From positions 1,054,001 through 1,118,000 of the forward strand of contig NZ_JAEPBG010000001.1 of assembly GCF_016632335.1 (NCBI RefSeq): 64,000 nucleotides of DNA, read 5' to 3'. Every line of letters begins with the position of its first letter. Position 1 is the stretch's first letter. This document shows positions 18,420 to 27,939 of the stretch, in pieces. A program made the translations under genes and the position numbers. The stretch is from Noviherbaspirillum pedocola (lineage in GTDB: Bacteria > Pseudomonadota > Gammaproteobacteria > Burkholderiales > Burkholderiaceae_D). Below the pieces are notes generated by a model. That model saw nothing but the letters and a program-made list of their open reading frames with translations, did no database searches and was not told where the DNA came from.

Positions 18420-19510
18420 GCAATCGCCCCATCTTCATCGCCGCGCTCGTCGGCGCTGCGCTCGGCCTGGGCGCGGCCTATTTTCTCGGCGTGGAAAGCG
18501 CGGCGCAGCCGCCCGCCTTCCAGCCGGCCGCCAATCCGTATGCGCAGGGCATTTATGCCAACGGCATCGTGGAAAGCGATTTGCCGGATGGGCAGAACAT
18601 CAGCATCTATCCCGAGGTCAGCGGCACCGTAAAGGCCCTGCTGGTGCAGGAAGGCGCGACGGTCAAGGCCGGCACGCCGATCCTGCAGATCGAGGACACG
18701 GTGCCGCGCGCCACTGCCGGCCAGCAGCGCGCGCAGGCGCAAAGCGCGCTTGCCACGCTGTCGGCCCTGCGCGCGCAGCCGCGCGCGGAAACCCTGGCTG
18801 TCACGTGGGCGCAGGTGGCACAGGCCGAGGCGGGCCTGAAGACATCGCAGGACCAGTACGACAAGCAGCAGCGCTCACAGGCAATCGAGCCGCGCTCGGT
18901 AAGCCGCGAAGCCATCGACAATGCGCGCAACGGGCTGAACGCGGCGCAAGCGGCGCTGGAGGTGGCGCGACGGCAGTACGCTCTGACCAAGGCCGGCGCA
19001 TGGCGTTACGACATCGAGAATGCGCAGGCGCAGTACAGCGCCTTGAGCAAGGCTGCGGAAGCTTCGGAGGCGCTGCTGCAGAAGTACACGCTGCGCGCGC
19101 CGGTCGATGGCGTGGTGCTGGCGGTGAACGCCGCGGTCGGCAGCTATGTATCGCCGCAGGGCATTTACAACAGCTATACGCAGGCCATGGCGCCGGTGCT
19201 CCTGATGGGCGGCATGCCCGAGAGCTACCAGGTGCGCTGCTATATCGACGAGATCCTGATCGCGCGCCTGCCGAGCCCGAATGCAATCGTCGCGCAGATG
19301 TCGGTGCGCGGCAGCGATGTGAAGCTGCCGCTGGAATTCGTGCGGGTGCAGCCGTATGTATCGCCCAAGATCGCCTTGTCGAACCAGCGCCAGGAACGCG
19401 TCGATGTGCGCGTGTTGCCGGTGATCTTCCGCTTCACGCGCAATGCGGCATTGCAGCTGTATCCGGGGCAGCTGGTCGATGTCTATATCGGCCAGAAGGC
19501 GGCGCAATGA
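18416..19510 (+). CDS. HlyD/DevB-type periplasmic membrane-fusion protein
   Basis: 364 residues. Residues ~6-25 form a single N-terminal membrane anchor. A barrel-sandwich half-motif follows (SIYPEVSGTVKALLVQEGATVKAG), then a long coiled-coil hairpin rich in Gln/Ala (~100-225) and the second lipoyl half (TLRAPVDGVVLAVNAAVGSYV). It bridges the inner-membrane permease and the outer-membrane channel. It overlaps both neighbours by ATGA, which ties it to the ATPase and the channel. Confidence 0.9.
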   Translation: MSNRPIFIAALVGAALGLGAAYFLGVESAAQPPAFQPAANPYAQGIYANGIVESDLPDGQNISIYPEVSGTVKALLVQEGATVKAGTPILQIEDTVPRATAGQQRAQAQSALATLSALRAQPRAETLAVTWAQVAQAEAGLKTSQDQYDKQQRSQAIEPRSVSREAIDNARNGLNAAQAALEVARRQYALTKAGAWRYDIENAQAQYSALSKAAEASEALLQKYTLRAPVDGVVLAVNAAVGSYVSPQGIYNSYTQAMAPVLLMGGMPESYQVRCYIDEILIARLPSPNAIVAQMSVRGSDVKLPLEFVRVQPYVSPKIALSNQRQERVDVRVLPVIFRFTRNAALQLYPGQLVDVYIGQKAAQ

Positions 19511-20946
19511 GACACATCGCTACGCTTGCCTGCCTGCTGCTGTCGGCCTGCGCCGCGGGGCCGGACTTCCAGCGGCCGCAAGCGCCCGCGCTGGCGCATT
19601 ACATTGGAAACGAGGTGCCGGCCGCCACCGCCGCGGCGCAGGGCGTTGCACAGCGCTTCCTGCCGCAAAAGGAAGTCGATGCGCAATGGTGGCGGCTGTT
19701 CGGATCGGTCGCGCTCGACGATGCTCTCGCGCAAGCGCTCGCGGGCAATGCGAACCTGCAATCGGCCCAGGCCAACCTGCGCGCCAGCCAGGAGAATTTG
19801 CGCGCCGGTGATGGCGTGTTCTATCCGAACCTGGACATCGGCTTTTCCGCGGTCCGGGAACGCACTTCGCCGCTGCGCCTGGGCATCAATGCGTTTTCCG
19901 GCATCTTCAACCTCTATACCCTGAGTGCCTCGGTGGCCTATGCGCTCGACCTCTCCGGCGGCCAGCGCCGCGGCGTCGAAGCGCTCGCCGCGCAGGCAGA
20001 CTATGGCGCGCAAGCGCTGCAGGCGACCTATCTCACACTCACCGGCAATGTCGTCAACACCCTGATCGCGCGCGCTGCTTATGCAGCCCAGATCACGGCC
20101 ACCGAAGACTTGATCTCGCGCCAGCAGGAGCAACTGCAGATCGCGCGCACGCAGTCCGATGCCGGCACCGCGCCCTATTCCAGCGTGCTGGCCATCGCCA
20201 GCGCCCTGGCTTCCAGTCGCGCCGGCCTGCAGGCGCTGCGTCAGAAAGCCGATGCGGCGGCGCATCTGTATGCCGCGCTGTGCGGGAGCGCGCCATCCGA
20301 GCGCAGTGCTCCCGAATTGACGCTGGACGCGCTGCGCCTGCCGTCCGACCTGCCACTGTCGCTGCCTTCGCAACTGGTACGCCAGCGGCCCGACATCCTG
20401 CAGGCCGAGGCGCTGCTGCACGTGGCCAGCGCCAATATCGGCGTGGCCACGGCGGCACTGCTGCCCAGCGTGAACCTCTCGGGCAACTTCGGCTGGAACT
20501 CTGCCACGCTCGGCAGCCTCACTGACCCCAACGCGAAGTTCTGGAGCATTGGTCCCGCGGTCAACATGCCGCTGTTCCACGGCGGCACGCTTGCACACAG
20601 GCGCGAAGCGGCGCGCGCGGCATATGACAAGGCGCAGGCGGATTACCGGCAAACGGTGATCAATGCCTATGCCCAGGTCGCCGACGTATTGAGCGCGCTC
20701 GATCATGACGCCCAGGCCCTGGCTGCGCAGAATGAAGCGCTGGAGCATGCGCGCATGGCGCTCAAGCTGGTGCAGGCGAACTACCAGGCCGGCCTGGTCG
20801 GCTATGTCGATGTGCTGGTCGCGAATACGCAGCTGCAGCAGGCGCAGATCAACCATATCGCCGCGCAGGCGCAGCGCTTCCAGGACACCACCGCGCTGTA
20901 TCTCGCGCTCGGCGGCGGCTGGTGGAATGCGGAGGTGCAGCCATGA
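19507..20946 (+). CDS. Outer-membrane efflux lipoprotein, NodT/OprM-like
   Basis: 479 residues. A lipoprotein signal (ACLLLSAC, lipidated at Cys15) is followed by GPDFQRP, as in NodT-family factors. Two outer-membrane-efflux repeats follow, with coiled-coil segments (ANLQSAQANLRASQENL) and the late motif LVRQRPDILQAEALL. It forms the TolC-like exit channel. Its position between the fusion protein and the permease is unusual for such operons but start-stop overlaps on both sides show it belongs to them. Confidence 0.92.
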   Translation: MRHIATLACLLLSACAAGPDFQRPQAPALAHYIGNEVPAATAAAQGVAQRFLPQKEVDAQWWRLFGSVALDDALAQALAGNANLQSAQANLRASQENLRAGDGVFYPNLDIGFSAVRERTSPLRLGINAFSGIFNLYTLSASVAYALDLSGGQRRGVEALAAQADYGAQALQATYLTLTGNVVNTLIARAAYAAQITATEDLISRQQEQLQIARTQSDAGTAPYSSVLAIASALASSRAGLQALRQKADAAAHLYAALCGSAPSERSAPELTLDALRLPSDLPLSLPSQLVRQRPDILQAEALLHVASANIGVATAALLPSVNLSGNFGWNSATLGSLTDPNAKFWSIGPAVNMPLFHGGTLAHRREAARAAYDKAQADYRQTVINAYAQVADVLSALDHDAQALAAQNEALEHARMALKLVQANYQAGLVGYVDVLVANTQLQQAQINHIAAQAQRFQDTTALYLALGGGWWNAEVQP

Positions 20947-22088
20947 CAACGCTGCCCGGCACGCTGCGCATCGCCTACAAGCTTCTGACCAACGACCGCG
21001 GCAAGTTCTCGGCGCTGCTGATCGGCATTACCTTCGCGGTGTTCCTGATGGTGCAGATGACCTCGATCTTCGCCGGCATCCTGTCGCGCTCCTCGGCCAC
21101 GGTCACCAACATCGGCGCCGGCATCTGGGTGATGGACCCGGCGGTCAATACCGTGGCCAGCACCATTCCGGTGCCGGACTATCTGGTCAGCGCGGTGCGC
21201 AGCATCCCCGGCGTGCGCTATGCCGTGCCGCTGTACTCCGGCGGCGCGCTGGTCAAGCTTGGCGATGGCAGCTACCAAGCCGTGTCCGTGATCGGCCTGG
21301 ACGATACCAGCCTGTTGGGCCGGCCGCCGCTGGCGCAGGGCGACATCCGCGACATCTATGCCGAGAACGGCTTCATCGTCGTGCGTGACGCTGAGTACGG
21401 CAAGCTGGGCAAGCCCGGCATCGGCACGGAATTCCAGATCAATGACCATCGCGCGGTCACGGTCGGCATCGCCGAAGTCGCTTCCGGCGGCCTGTTCGGC
21501 GTGCCCACGCTGTACACCACCTACAGCCGCGCCACCGCCTATCTGCCCACCAGCCGCTATACCGTGTCCTACATCCTGGTCGAAGCCAAGACGAGCGCGG
21601 ACATTGCCCGCATCAAGAGCGAAGTCGCGCGCCTGGGCTATCTCGCATTGACGCGCGAGGAATTCATCCAGCGCATCAGCGACTTCTACAAGTACCAGAC
21701 CGGCATCGGCACCAACATCCTCCTGATGACGGTGATCAGCTTCATCGTCGGCTTGTCGATCTCGGGCCAGACCTTCTATACCTTTATCCTGGAAAACCTC
21801 GACAAGTTCGGCGCGCTGAAGGCCATCGGCGCGAAGAGCAGCGAGCTGATCGCGATGATCATGTTCCAGGCCGGCTTCACCGCCCTGACCGGCTATGGCC
21901 TCGGCATTGGCCTGTGCACGCTGCTGATCGGGCTGGCGAAATGGCGGCTGCCCGGCTATGCGGCGCTGATCACCTGGTGGAATCTTGGCATTGCGCTCGC
22001 GATGGTGATGGTGATCGCAGCGGTGTCGAGCTTCATCGGCGCGAGGAAGGTATTGCGCATCGAGCCTTTCGATATTTTCCGGGGTTAA
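20943..22088 (+). CDS. ABC exporter permease, FtsX/DevC family
   Basis: 381 residues: one N-terminal membrane helix (~25-48), a ~200-residue periplasmic domain beginning IGAGIWVMDPAVN, then three C-terminal helices of the FtsX fold ending IGARKVLRIEPFDIFRG. This is the MacB/DevC topology, which usually couples ATP hydrolysis to movement of a periplasmic or membrane-embedded substrate through the channel. The substrate is not deducible; glycolipids or small toxic molecules are possibilities. It overlaps the channel gene by ATGA. Confidence 0.9.
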   Translation: MTTLPGTLRIAYKLLTNDRGKFSALLIGITFAVFLMVQMTSIFAGILSRSSATVTNIGAGIWVMDPAVNTVASTIPVPDYLVSAVRSIPGVRYAVPLYSGGALVKLGDGSYQAVSVIGLDDTSLLGRPPLAQGDIRDIYAENGFIVVRDAEYGKLGKPGIGTEFQINDHRAVTVGIAEVASGGLFGVPTLYTTYSRATAYLPTSRYTVSYILVEAKTSADIARIKSEVARLGYLALTREEFIQRISDFYKYQTGIGTNILLMTVISFIVGLSISGQTFYTFILENLDKFGALKAIGAKSSELIAMIMFQAGFTALTGYGLGIGLCTLLIGLAKWRLPGYAALITWWNLGIALAMVMVIAAVSSFIGARKVLRIEPFDIFRG

Positions 22089-22172
22089 TGGTTCAATCGG
22101 GAAACCTGAAGGTGCTTGTCTTGATTCTCAAGACGATGCACTATCGCATCAAACCTTATGTGGAAGGCTGCC

Positions 22173-22379
22173 ATGAGAACCACTGTCACAATCGATGATG
22201 ACTTATATGAAAAGGCACTCGCAATGGCCGATTCCTCCATGGAAGAATCCGATCTCTTCAGGGAAGCGATCAAGACGTTCATCAGAGTGCAAGCGGGCAA
22301 ACGTCTTGCCGCACTGGGTGGCACATCACCCGAGATGCAAGACATACCGCGCCGCAGAAGCGACCCATCCTCGTCATGA
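22173..22379 (+). CDS. vapB: VapB-type antitoxin
   Basis: A 68-residue protein starting [16 protein letters not shown], the ribbon-helix-helix opening of VapB antitoxins with the trailing [14 protein letters not shown] helix. The C-terminus ([14 protein letters not shown]) is the disordered toxin-binding tail. It neutralises the adjacent PIN-domain toxin and should repress its own promoter. The ATG at 22173 is preferred to one 15 bases upstream on family start. It overlaps vapC by four bases. Confidence 0.85.
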   Translation: MRTTVTIDDDLYEKALAMADSSMEESDLFREAIKTFIRVQAGKRLAALGGTSPEMQDIPRRRSDPSSS

Positions 22380-22745
22380 AAGTACTCGTCGATACATCGG
22401 TATGGGTTGCACATTTTAGAAAGCACAACGATGCGTTGACAGCCCTGTTGCAGCTCGATCTTGTGGCGACGCATCCGATGATCATCGGAGAGCTGGCTTG
22501 CGGCACGCCCCCCCGCGCCACGCGAACGGACCCTTTCCCTCATTGGCGCACTGCAAACCACGAAACAGGTAACTCTGGCCGAACTGATGCGCTTCATTGA
22601 GCAGGAGCAAATCTATGGGCTCGGATGCGGTTTTGTGGACATGGCGCTCCTGGTATCCACGCTGATTACACCAGGTGCAAGCCTGTGGACGCTCGACAGG
22701 CGCCTGGCAAGCTTGGCAGAACGCTTTGGCGTAGCGCACGCATGA
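22376..22745 (+). pseudogene. vapC: VapC-type PIN ribonuclease toxin, frameshifted
   Basis: The frame begins [15 protein letters not shown], with the first acidic PIN residue, and continues to ELACGTPP. It then runs off-frame at a tract of seven C (22508-22514) and ends at 22600. If one C is removed, the frame reads on as PRERTLSLIGAL ... GLGCGFVDMALLVSTLI ... LWTLDRRLASLAERFGVAHA to a stop at 22743-22745. This restores all acidic PIN residues and the usual length of about 122. It is either a genuine phase-variable or disabled toxin or a homopolymer sequencing error. The intact antitoxin is upstream. Confidence 0.85.
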
Positions 22746-22889
22746 CATTTCGTTGAGAAGCTGATCGGGGTATCAGCCGAATCATCGTCCAGGCCCGATT
22801 GTTCCGAAACAAACGCAATATCGCTTTCCAACTGCCTGCGCGACTCTTTGCCTATCATCGAAGCTTCCTCGTCACGAAAGGAGGCCCGC

Positions 22890-23873
22890 ATGCGAGCGCA
22901 ACTGAAACCCCTTTCCGAGCAAGTCATCGTCATTACCGGCGCCACCAGCGGCATCGGCCTGGCAACTGCGCGCGAAGCCGCGCGCCGCGGCGCCAAACTG
23001 GTGCTGGTCGCACGCGATGAACGCGCCCTGTCCGCGCTTGGCGATGAACTGCGCCAGCGGCAATGCGAAGCGCTGGCGATCGCCGCCGATGTCGGCGATG
23101 AAGCCGCGGTGCAGCGCGTCAGCGCCGACGCAATCGCGCGCTTTGGCCATTACGACACCTGGGTCAACAATGCCGGCGTCTCCATCTATGGCCGTCTCGA
23201 TGACGCGACGATGGCGGAGAACCGCCGCCTGTTCGACACCAATTTCTGGGGCGTGGTGCATGGCGCGCTTGCGGCGCGCCGCCATCTGCGCGGACACGGC
23301 GGCGCGATCATCACCGTAGGCAGCGTCGCCTCGGACCTCAGCCTGCCGCTGCAGGGGATGTATTCGGCTTCCAAGCATGCGGTGAAAGGCTTTATCGATG
23401 CGCTGCGGGTCGAGTCGGATAACGAAGGCGCGCCGGTATCGATCACGCTCATCAAGCCGGCTTCGGTCTCGACGATGCTGACCGAGCATGCGCGCAATTA
23501 TCTGCCGCAAAAGCCCGCGCTGCCGCCGCCGGTGTATGCGCCCAAAGTCGTGGCCGATGCGATCCTGCATGCGGCGGCGCACCCGGTGCGGGATGTGTAT
23601 GTCGGCGAGCCCTCGGTTGCCGGCTCGACCTTCATGAGCATCGCGCCAGGCATGACCGACAAGCTGCTGCAGACCTTTGTGATCAACATGCAGCAACGGC
23701 GCGAGGCGGAGGACCGGCCCGACAATGGCAACCTGTTCAAGCCGGCCGAGCATGGCGTGCTGCGCGAGAGCCCGGAGGACAGCGGCTTCACGCTGCGGCA
23801 CAGTCCCTATACCGAGGTGATGACACGGTGGAACGGGACGATGGATTTTCTGTTGCGCGGCTTCGGCAGGTGA
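22890..23873 (+). CDS. Short-chain dehydrogenase/reductase
   Basis: 327 residues with the classical SDR set: TGATSGIGLATA cofactor loop, NNAGVSIYG, catalytic Ser in TVGSVAS and YSASKHAVKGF. The ~60-residue C-terminal extension beyond the Rossmann core ends with DFLLRGFGR. AAAGGAGG seven bases before the ATG at 22890 decides the start. It probably oxidises or reduces an alcohol/ketone with NAD(P)(H); the substrate is unknown. It converges on the fds operon, and a possible hairpin lies between them. Confidence 0.88.
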   Translation: MRAQLKPLSEQVIVITGATSGIGLATAREAARRGAKLVLVARDERALSALGDELRQRQCEALAIAADVGDEAAVQRVSADAIARFGHYDTWVNNAGVSIYGRLDDATMAENRRLFDTNFWGVVHGALAARRHLRGHGGAIITVGSVASDLSLPLQGMYSASKHAVKGFIDALRVESDNEGAPVSITLIKPASVSTMLTEHARNYLPQKPALPPPVYAPKVVADAILHAAAHPVRDVYVGEPSVAGSTFMSIAPGMTDKLLQTFVINMQQRREAEDRPDNGNLFKPAEHGVLRESPEDSGFTLRHSPYTEVMTRWNGTMDFLLRGFGR

Positions 23874-23901
23874 AGCGGAATGCGCAGGTTGGGATGACGA
23901 A

Positions 23902-23926
23902 GGAGCCCAACCTGCTCGCGGGCTCC
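23902..23926. terminator. Hairpin between the SDR gene and the fds operon
   Basis: GGAGCCC and GGGCTCC form a 7-bp perfect stem around an 11-base loop, lying between convergent genes. No U-run follows, so its terminator role is tentative. Confidence 0.35.
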
Positions 23927-23963
23927 GCGGGAGCGCGATGCCGGGCTTGTCAGCCCAACCGCA

Positions 23964-24197
23964 TCAAACCATCATCTCCCGATGGGCCGTCAACGCCTCG
24001 AGCACAATCGCCTTCAAGCCCTCCCCGCCCCGCGCATCGACATGCGCCATCAGCGCGCGCCGCATGCGCGGCTCCCAGAAGCGCTTCAGATGCCCGGTGA
24101 TTTCCTCGAGCGAACGCTCGCGGTTCTTCATCGTTTCGAAAAAATCGCCGATCTGATTCGCCATCGCGACCAGGTTTTCCACATTGCTGCCGCTCAT
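23964..24197 (-). CDS. fdsD: Formate dehydrogenase delta subunit
   Basis: 77 residues starting MSGSNVENLVAMANQIGDFF, with the helical KRFWEPRMRRALMAHV segment typical of FdsD. It is a small soluble protein required for maturation or stability of the NAD-linked molybdenum formate dehydrogenase. It is the last gene of fdsG-B-A-C-D, 13 bases after fdsC. The ATG at 24197 matches the family N-terminus; the frame opening at 24290 does not. Confidence 0.9.
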   Translation of the reverse strand: MSGSNVENLVAMANQIGDFFETMKNRERSLEEITGHLKRFWEPRMRRALMAHVDARGGEGLKAIVLEALTAHREMMV

Positions 24198-24210
24198 TGC
24201 TTCTCCCTTT

Positions 24211-25035
24211 TCACGCGGCCTGCGCCAGCCGCTGCGATCCTGAATACACCACATGCCCGCGCTCGCGCACGAAACCAACGAGCGTGACATTGCTTTCCTC
24301 GGCCAGCCGCACCGCCAGGCCCGTCGGCGCGGAGATCGCGGCCAGGAGGCCGATGCCCATCGTTGCCGCCTTTTGCACCATCTCGTAACTGGCGCGGCTG
24401 GTGATCAAGGCTGCGCCATCGGTGAAGCTCATCCTTGCCGACGCCATTGCGCCAATCAGCTTGTCCAGCGCATTGTGGCGGCCGACATCCTCGCGCACCA
24501 GGCGAATCGCGCCATCGGCATCCATCCATGCGGCCGCATGCGTGGCGCCGGTGTCACGCTGCAGCCGCTGGCGCGCCGCCATCGCGCGCATGCCGGCATG
24601 CAGGCTCTCGGACGAGAACACGACATGCCCGCGCGTCGGCGCCGGCCGGCGTATCGCCTGCGCCAGCGTCTCGGCGCCGCACAGGCCGCAGCCGGTGCGG
24701 CCAGTCAAATTGCGCCGCCGCTCCTTCAGGCCATGGAAGCGTTCGCTGGCAATCGTCATCGCCACCCGCCAGCCATCGCAGCTTTCCACGATTTCACAGT
24801 CATACAGTTCCGAGGGGTTCTGCAGAATGCCTTCGGACAGCGAAAAGCCGAGCGCGAAGTCTTCCAGGTCCGCCGGCGTTGCCAGCATTACCGCATGCGA
24901 GATGCCGTTGTATTCCAGCGCGACCGGCGCTTCCTCGGCCACGGCATCCACACAGGGCATGCAGCCCTGCGCGGTCCAGCGTTCCACCGCAATGCGCACC
25001 AAAGCGCTGTCGTTTTCAACGAGGCGTATTGCCAT
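24211..25035 (-). CDS. fdhD: FdhD/FdsC sulfurtransferase for formate dehydrogenase maturation
   Basis: 274 residues with the family motif RTGCGLCGAETL, whose CxxC cysteines pass sulfur from IscS to the molybdenum cofactor, plus LVREDVGRHNALDKLIG. In Cupriavidus-type operons this position is called fdsC. Of two adjacent ATGs the second (25035) is chosen because AGGGGG lies at proper spacing. The start overlaps nothing but is only 11 bases from the fdsA stop, so co-translation is likely. Confidence 0.94.
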   Translation of the reverse strand: MAIRLVENDSALVRIAVERWTAQGCMPCVDAVAEEAPVALEYNGISHAVMLATPADLEDFALGFSLSEGILQNPSELYDCEIVESCDGWRVAMTIASERFHGLKERRRNLTGRTGCGLCGAETLAQAIRRPAPTRGHVVFSSESLHAGMRAMAARQRLQRDTGATHAAAWMDADGAIRLVREDVGRHNALDKLIGAMASARMSFTDGAALITSRASYEMVQKAATMGIGLLAAISAPTGLAVRLAEESNVTLVGFVRERGHVVYSGSQRLAQAA

Positions 25036-25045
25036 TGCCATCCCC

Positions 25046-27910
25046 CTATTTCGCATCGAGCGCGATGCGCTCTTCACCAGCCAGCTTCAGTTGCTCGGTA
25101 TTGAAGCGGTTGTAGGAACGCTGCCATGCCGAAGGCTGGCTCACCCGCGTGACCTGCACTGCGGTGACCTTGTATTCCGGGCAGTTGGTGGCCCAGTCCG
25201 ACGAGTTCGTGGTGATCACGTTCGCACCCGACTCCGGGAAATGGAAGGTGGTGTAGACCACGCCCGGCTGCACGCGCTCGGTGACAGTGGCGCGCAGCAC
25301 GGTCTGCCCGGCGCGCGAGGCGATGCCGACCCAGTCGCCCTCGGCAATGCCGCGTTCCCCGGCATCGTGCGGATGGATTTCGAGCCGGTCTTCGCTGTGC
25401 CACACATTGTTGTGCGTGCGGCGGGTCTGCGCGCCGACGTTGTACTGCGACAGGATGCGGCCGGTGGTCAGCACCAGCGGGAACTTGCGCGTGACCTTCT
25501 CGCCGCTGCCGAAGAACTTGGTGTTGATGAAGCGGCCACGGCCGCGTACGAAGGCTTCGACGTGCATCGTCGGTGTGCCCTCGGGCGCGGCATCGTTGCA
25601 CGGCCACTGGATGCTGCCGCCGAGCTCGTCGATGCGCTTGTAGGAAACACCGGTGAAGGTCGGCGTCAGCGCAGCGATCTCGTCCATGATTTCGCGCGGA
25701 TGCCGGTAATGCATCGGATAGCCGAGCGCATTGGCCAGCATCATCGTCACTTCCCAATCCGACTTGCCGGCCTTGGGCGGCATCACCTTGCGCACGCGCG
25801 AGATGCGGCGCTCGGCATTGGTGAAGGTGCCATCCTTTTCCAGGAAGGACGAACCCGGCAGGAACACGTGCGCATACTTCGCGGTCTCGTTCAGGAACAG
25901 GTCCTGCACCACGATGCACTCCATCGCCGCCAGCGCCGCGGTCACATGCTGGGTGTTCGGATCGGATTGCACAATGTCCTCGCCCTCGCAGTACAGGCCC
26001 ATGAAGCTGCCTTCCAGCGCGGCGTCGAACATGTTGGGAATGCGCAGGCCCGGCTCGGCATCCAGCGTGCAATTCCAGATTGCTTCGAATTGCGAGCGCA
26101 CCGTGGTGTCGGACACATGGCGGTAGCCCGGCAACTCATGCGGGAACGACCCCATGTCGCACGAGCCCTGCACATTGTTCTGACCGCGCAGCGGATTCAC
26201 GCCCACGCCTTCGCGGCCTATGTTGCCGGTGGCCATGGCGAGATTGGCGATGCCGATCACCATGGTCGAACCCTGCGCATGCTCGGTCACGCCCAGGCCG
26301 TAATAGATCGAGCCGTTGCCGCCGGTCGCATACAGTCGTGCCGCGCCGCGAATGTCCTCGGCCGGCACGCCGGTGATCTCGGCCACCGCTTCCGGCGAGT
26401 TCTCCGGCAGCGATACGAACTCGGCCCATTCATCGAAGGACTCGACATCGCAGCGCTCATTGATGAACGCGGGCTGGTGCAGCCCTTCCGTGATGATCAC
26501 ATGCGCCAGCGCATTGACGATGGCGACGTTGGTGCCCGGCATCAGCTTCAGGTGATACGAGGCTTCGACATGCGGCGACTTCACCATCTCGGTGGTGCGC
26601 GGGTCGATCACGATCAGCTTTGCGCCTTCGCGCACGCGGCGCTTCAGTTGCGAAGCAAACACCGGGTGGCCCGACGCCGGGTTCGCGCCGATGACCATGA
26701 TCACATCCGACTTGCGCACCGAATCGAAGGTCTGCGTGCCGGCCGATTCGCCCAGCGTCTGCTTCAGGCCGTAGCCGGTCGGCGAATGGCACACGCGCGC
26801 GCAGGTGTCGACATTGTTGTTGCCGAAGGCGGCGCGCACCAGCTTCTGTACCAGGTAGGTTTCTTCATTCGTGCAGCGCGACGAGGTGATGCCGCCAACC
26901 GAGGCGCGGCCGTACTTGGCCTGGATGCGGCGGAATTCGGAAGCGGCGTAACTGATCGCTTCTTCCCACGACACTTCGCGCCACGGGTCGGTGATCCTGC
27001 TGCGGATCATCGGCTTCAGCATACGGTCCTGGTGCGTCGCATACCCCCAGGCGAAGCGGCCCTTGACGCAGGCATGGCCCTGGTTGGCGCGGCCATCCGG
27101 GTTCGGCACCATGCGCACGACTTCATTGCCCTTCATCTCGGCGATGAAGGAGCAGCCCACGCCGCAATAGGCACAGGTGGTGACCTTGCTGTGCTCGGCC
27201 TGGCCCATCATGATCACGGTCTTCTCGGTAAGCGTGGCGGTCGGGCAGGCGGTGACGCAGGCGCCGCAGGACACGCAATCCGATGCGAGGAAGCTGTCCT
27301 TCTGGCCGGCTGTCACGCGCGAGGCAAAGCCGCGGCCATCGATGGTCAACGCGAAGGTGCCTTGCGTCTCTTCACAGGCGCGCACGCAGCGGTTGCAGAC
27401 GATGCACTTGGACGGGTCGTAGGTGAAGTAGGGATTCGAATCATCCTTCTTCAGCTTCAGATGGTTTTCGCCTTCATAGCCGTAACGTACTTCGCGCAGA
27501 CCCACCACGCCGGCCATGTCCTGCAGCTCGCAGTTGCCATTGGTTGGACAGGTCAGGCAGTCGAGCGGATGGTCGGAGATATACAGCTCCATCATGCCCT
27601 TGCGGATGTCCTGCAGCTTCGGACTCTGCGTGCGCACGCGCATGCCGGCTTCCACCGGCGTGGTGCACGATGCCGGATAACCGCGCCGGCCTTCGATTTC
27701 AACCAGGCACAGCCGGCACGAGCCGAAGGCTTCCAGGCTTTCGGTGGCGCACAGTTTCGGTATCGAAGTGCCAGCCATGGCTGCGGCGCGCATCACCGAG
27801 GTGCCCTGCGGCACGCTGATCTCGACGCCGTCGATCTCCAGCGTCACCATGATTTCCGATTCCTTCTCCGGCGTGCCGAGATCGGGCCGTTTCAAGTCGA
27901 TTGCATTCAT
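25046..27910 (-). CDS. fdsA: NAD-dependent formate dehydrogenase, catalytic alpha subunit
   Basis: 954 residues in the FdsA order. An N-terminal [2Fe-2S] domain (GSCRLCLVEIEG) comes first, then the His/Cys cluster site HPLDCLTCPTNGNC and two ferredoxin [4Fe-4S] motifs (CIVCNRCVRACEE, CVSCGACVTACP). The molybdopterin part opens with CAYCGVGCSF, and its presumed Mo-ligand Cys lies in CARVCHSPTG. It oxidises formate to CO2 at a bis-MGD molybdenum centre. The second of two close ATGs (27910) is preferred, with AAAGGA upstream. In this oxalotroph it oxidises the formate released by oxalyl-CoA decarboxylation and passes electrons to FdsB/FdsG. Confidence 0.97.
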   Translation of the reverse strand: MNAIDLKRPDLGTPEKESEIMVTLEIDGVEISVPQGTSVMRAAAMAGTSIPKLCATESLEAFGSCRLCLVEIEGRRGYPASCTTPVEAGMRVRTQSPKLQDIRKGMMELYISDHPLDCLTCPTNGNCELQDMAGVVGLREVRYGYEGENHLKLKKDDSNPYFTYDPSKCIVCNRCVRACEETQGTFALTIDGRGFASRVTAGQKDSFLASDCVSCGACVTACPTATLTEKTVIMMGQAEHSKVTTCAYCGVGCSFIAEMKGNEVVRMVPNPDGRANQGHACVKGRFAWGYATHQDRMLKPMIRSRITDPWREVSWEEAISYAASEFRRIQAKYGRASVGGITSSRCTNEETYLVQKLVRAAFGNNNVDTCARVCHSPTGYGLKQTLGESAGTQTFDSVRKSDVIMVIGANPASGHPVFASQLKRRVREGAKLIVIDPRTTEMVKSPHVEASYHLKLMPGTNVAIVNALAHVIITEGLHQPAFINERCDVESFDEWAEFVSLPENSPEAVAEITGVPAEDIRGAARLYATGGNGSIYYGLGVTEHAQGSTMVIGIANLAMATGNIGREGVGVNPLRGQNNVQGSCDMGSFPHELPGYRHVSDTTVRSQFEAIWNCTLDAEPGLRIPNMFDAALEGSFMGLYCEGEDIVQSDPNTQHVTAALAAMECIVVQDLFLNETAKYAHVFLPGSSFLEKDGTFTNAERRISRVRKVMPPKAGKSDWEVTMMLANALGYPMHYRHPREIMDEIAALTPTFTGVSYKRIDELGGSIQWPCNDAAPEGTPTMHVEAFVRGRGRFINTKFFGSGEKVTRKFPLVLTTGRILSQYNVGAQTRRTHNNVWHSEDRLEIHPHDAGERGIAEGDWVGIASRAGQTVLRATVTERVQPGVVYTTFHFPESGANVITTNSSDWATNCPEYKVTAVQVTRVSQPSAWQRSYNRFNTEQLKLAGEERIALDAK

Positions 27911-27939
27911 CGTCATTCCTTTGCCCTGCTGCGGGCTGA

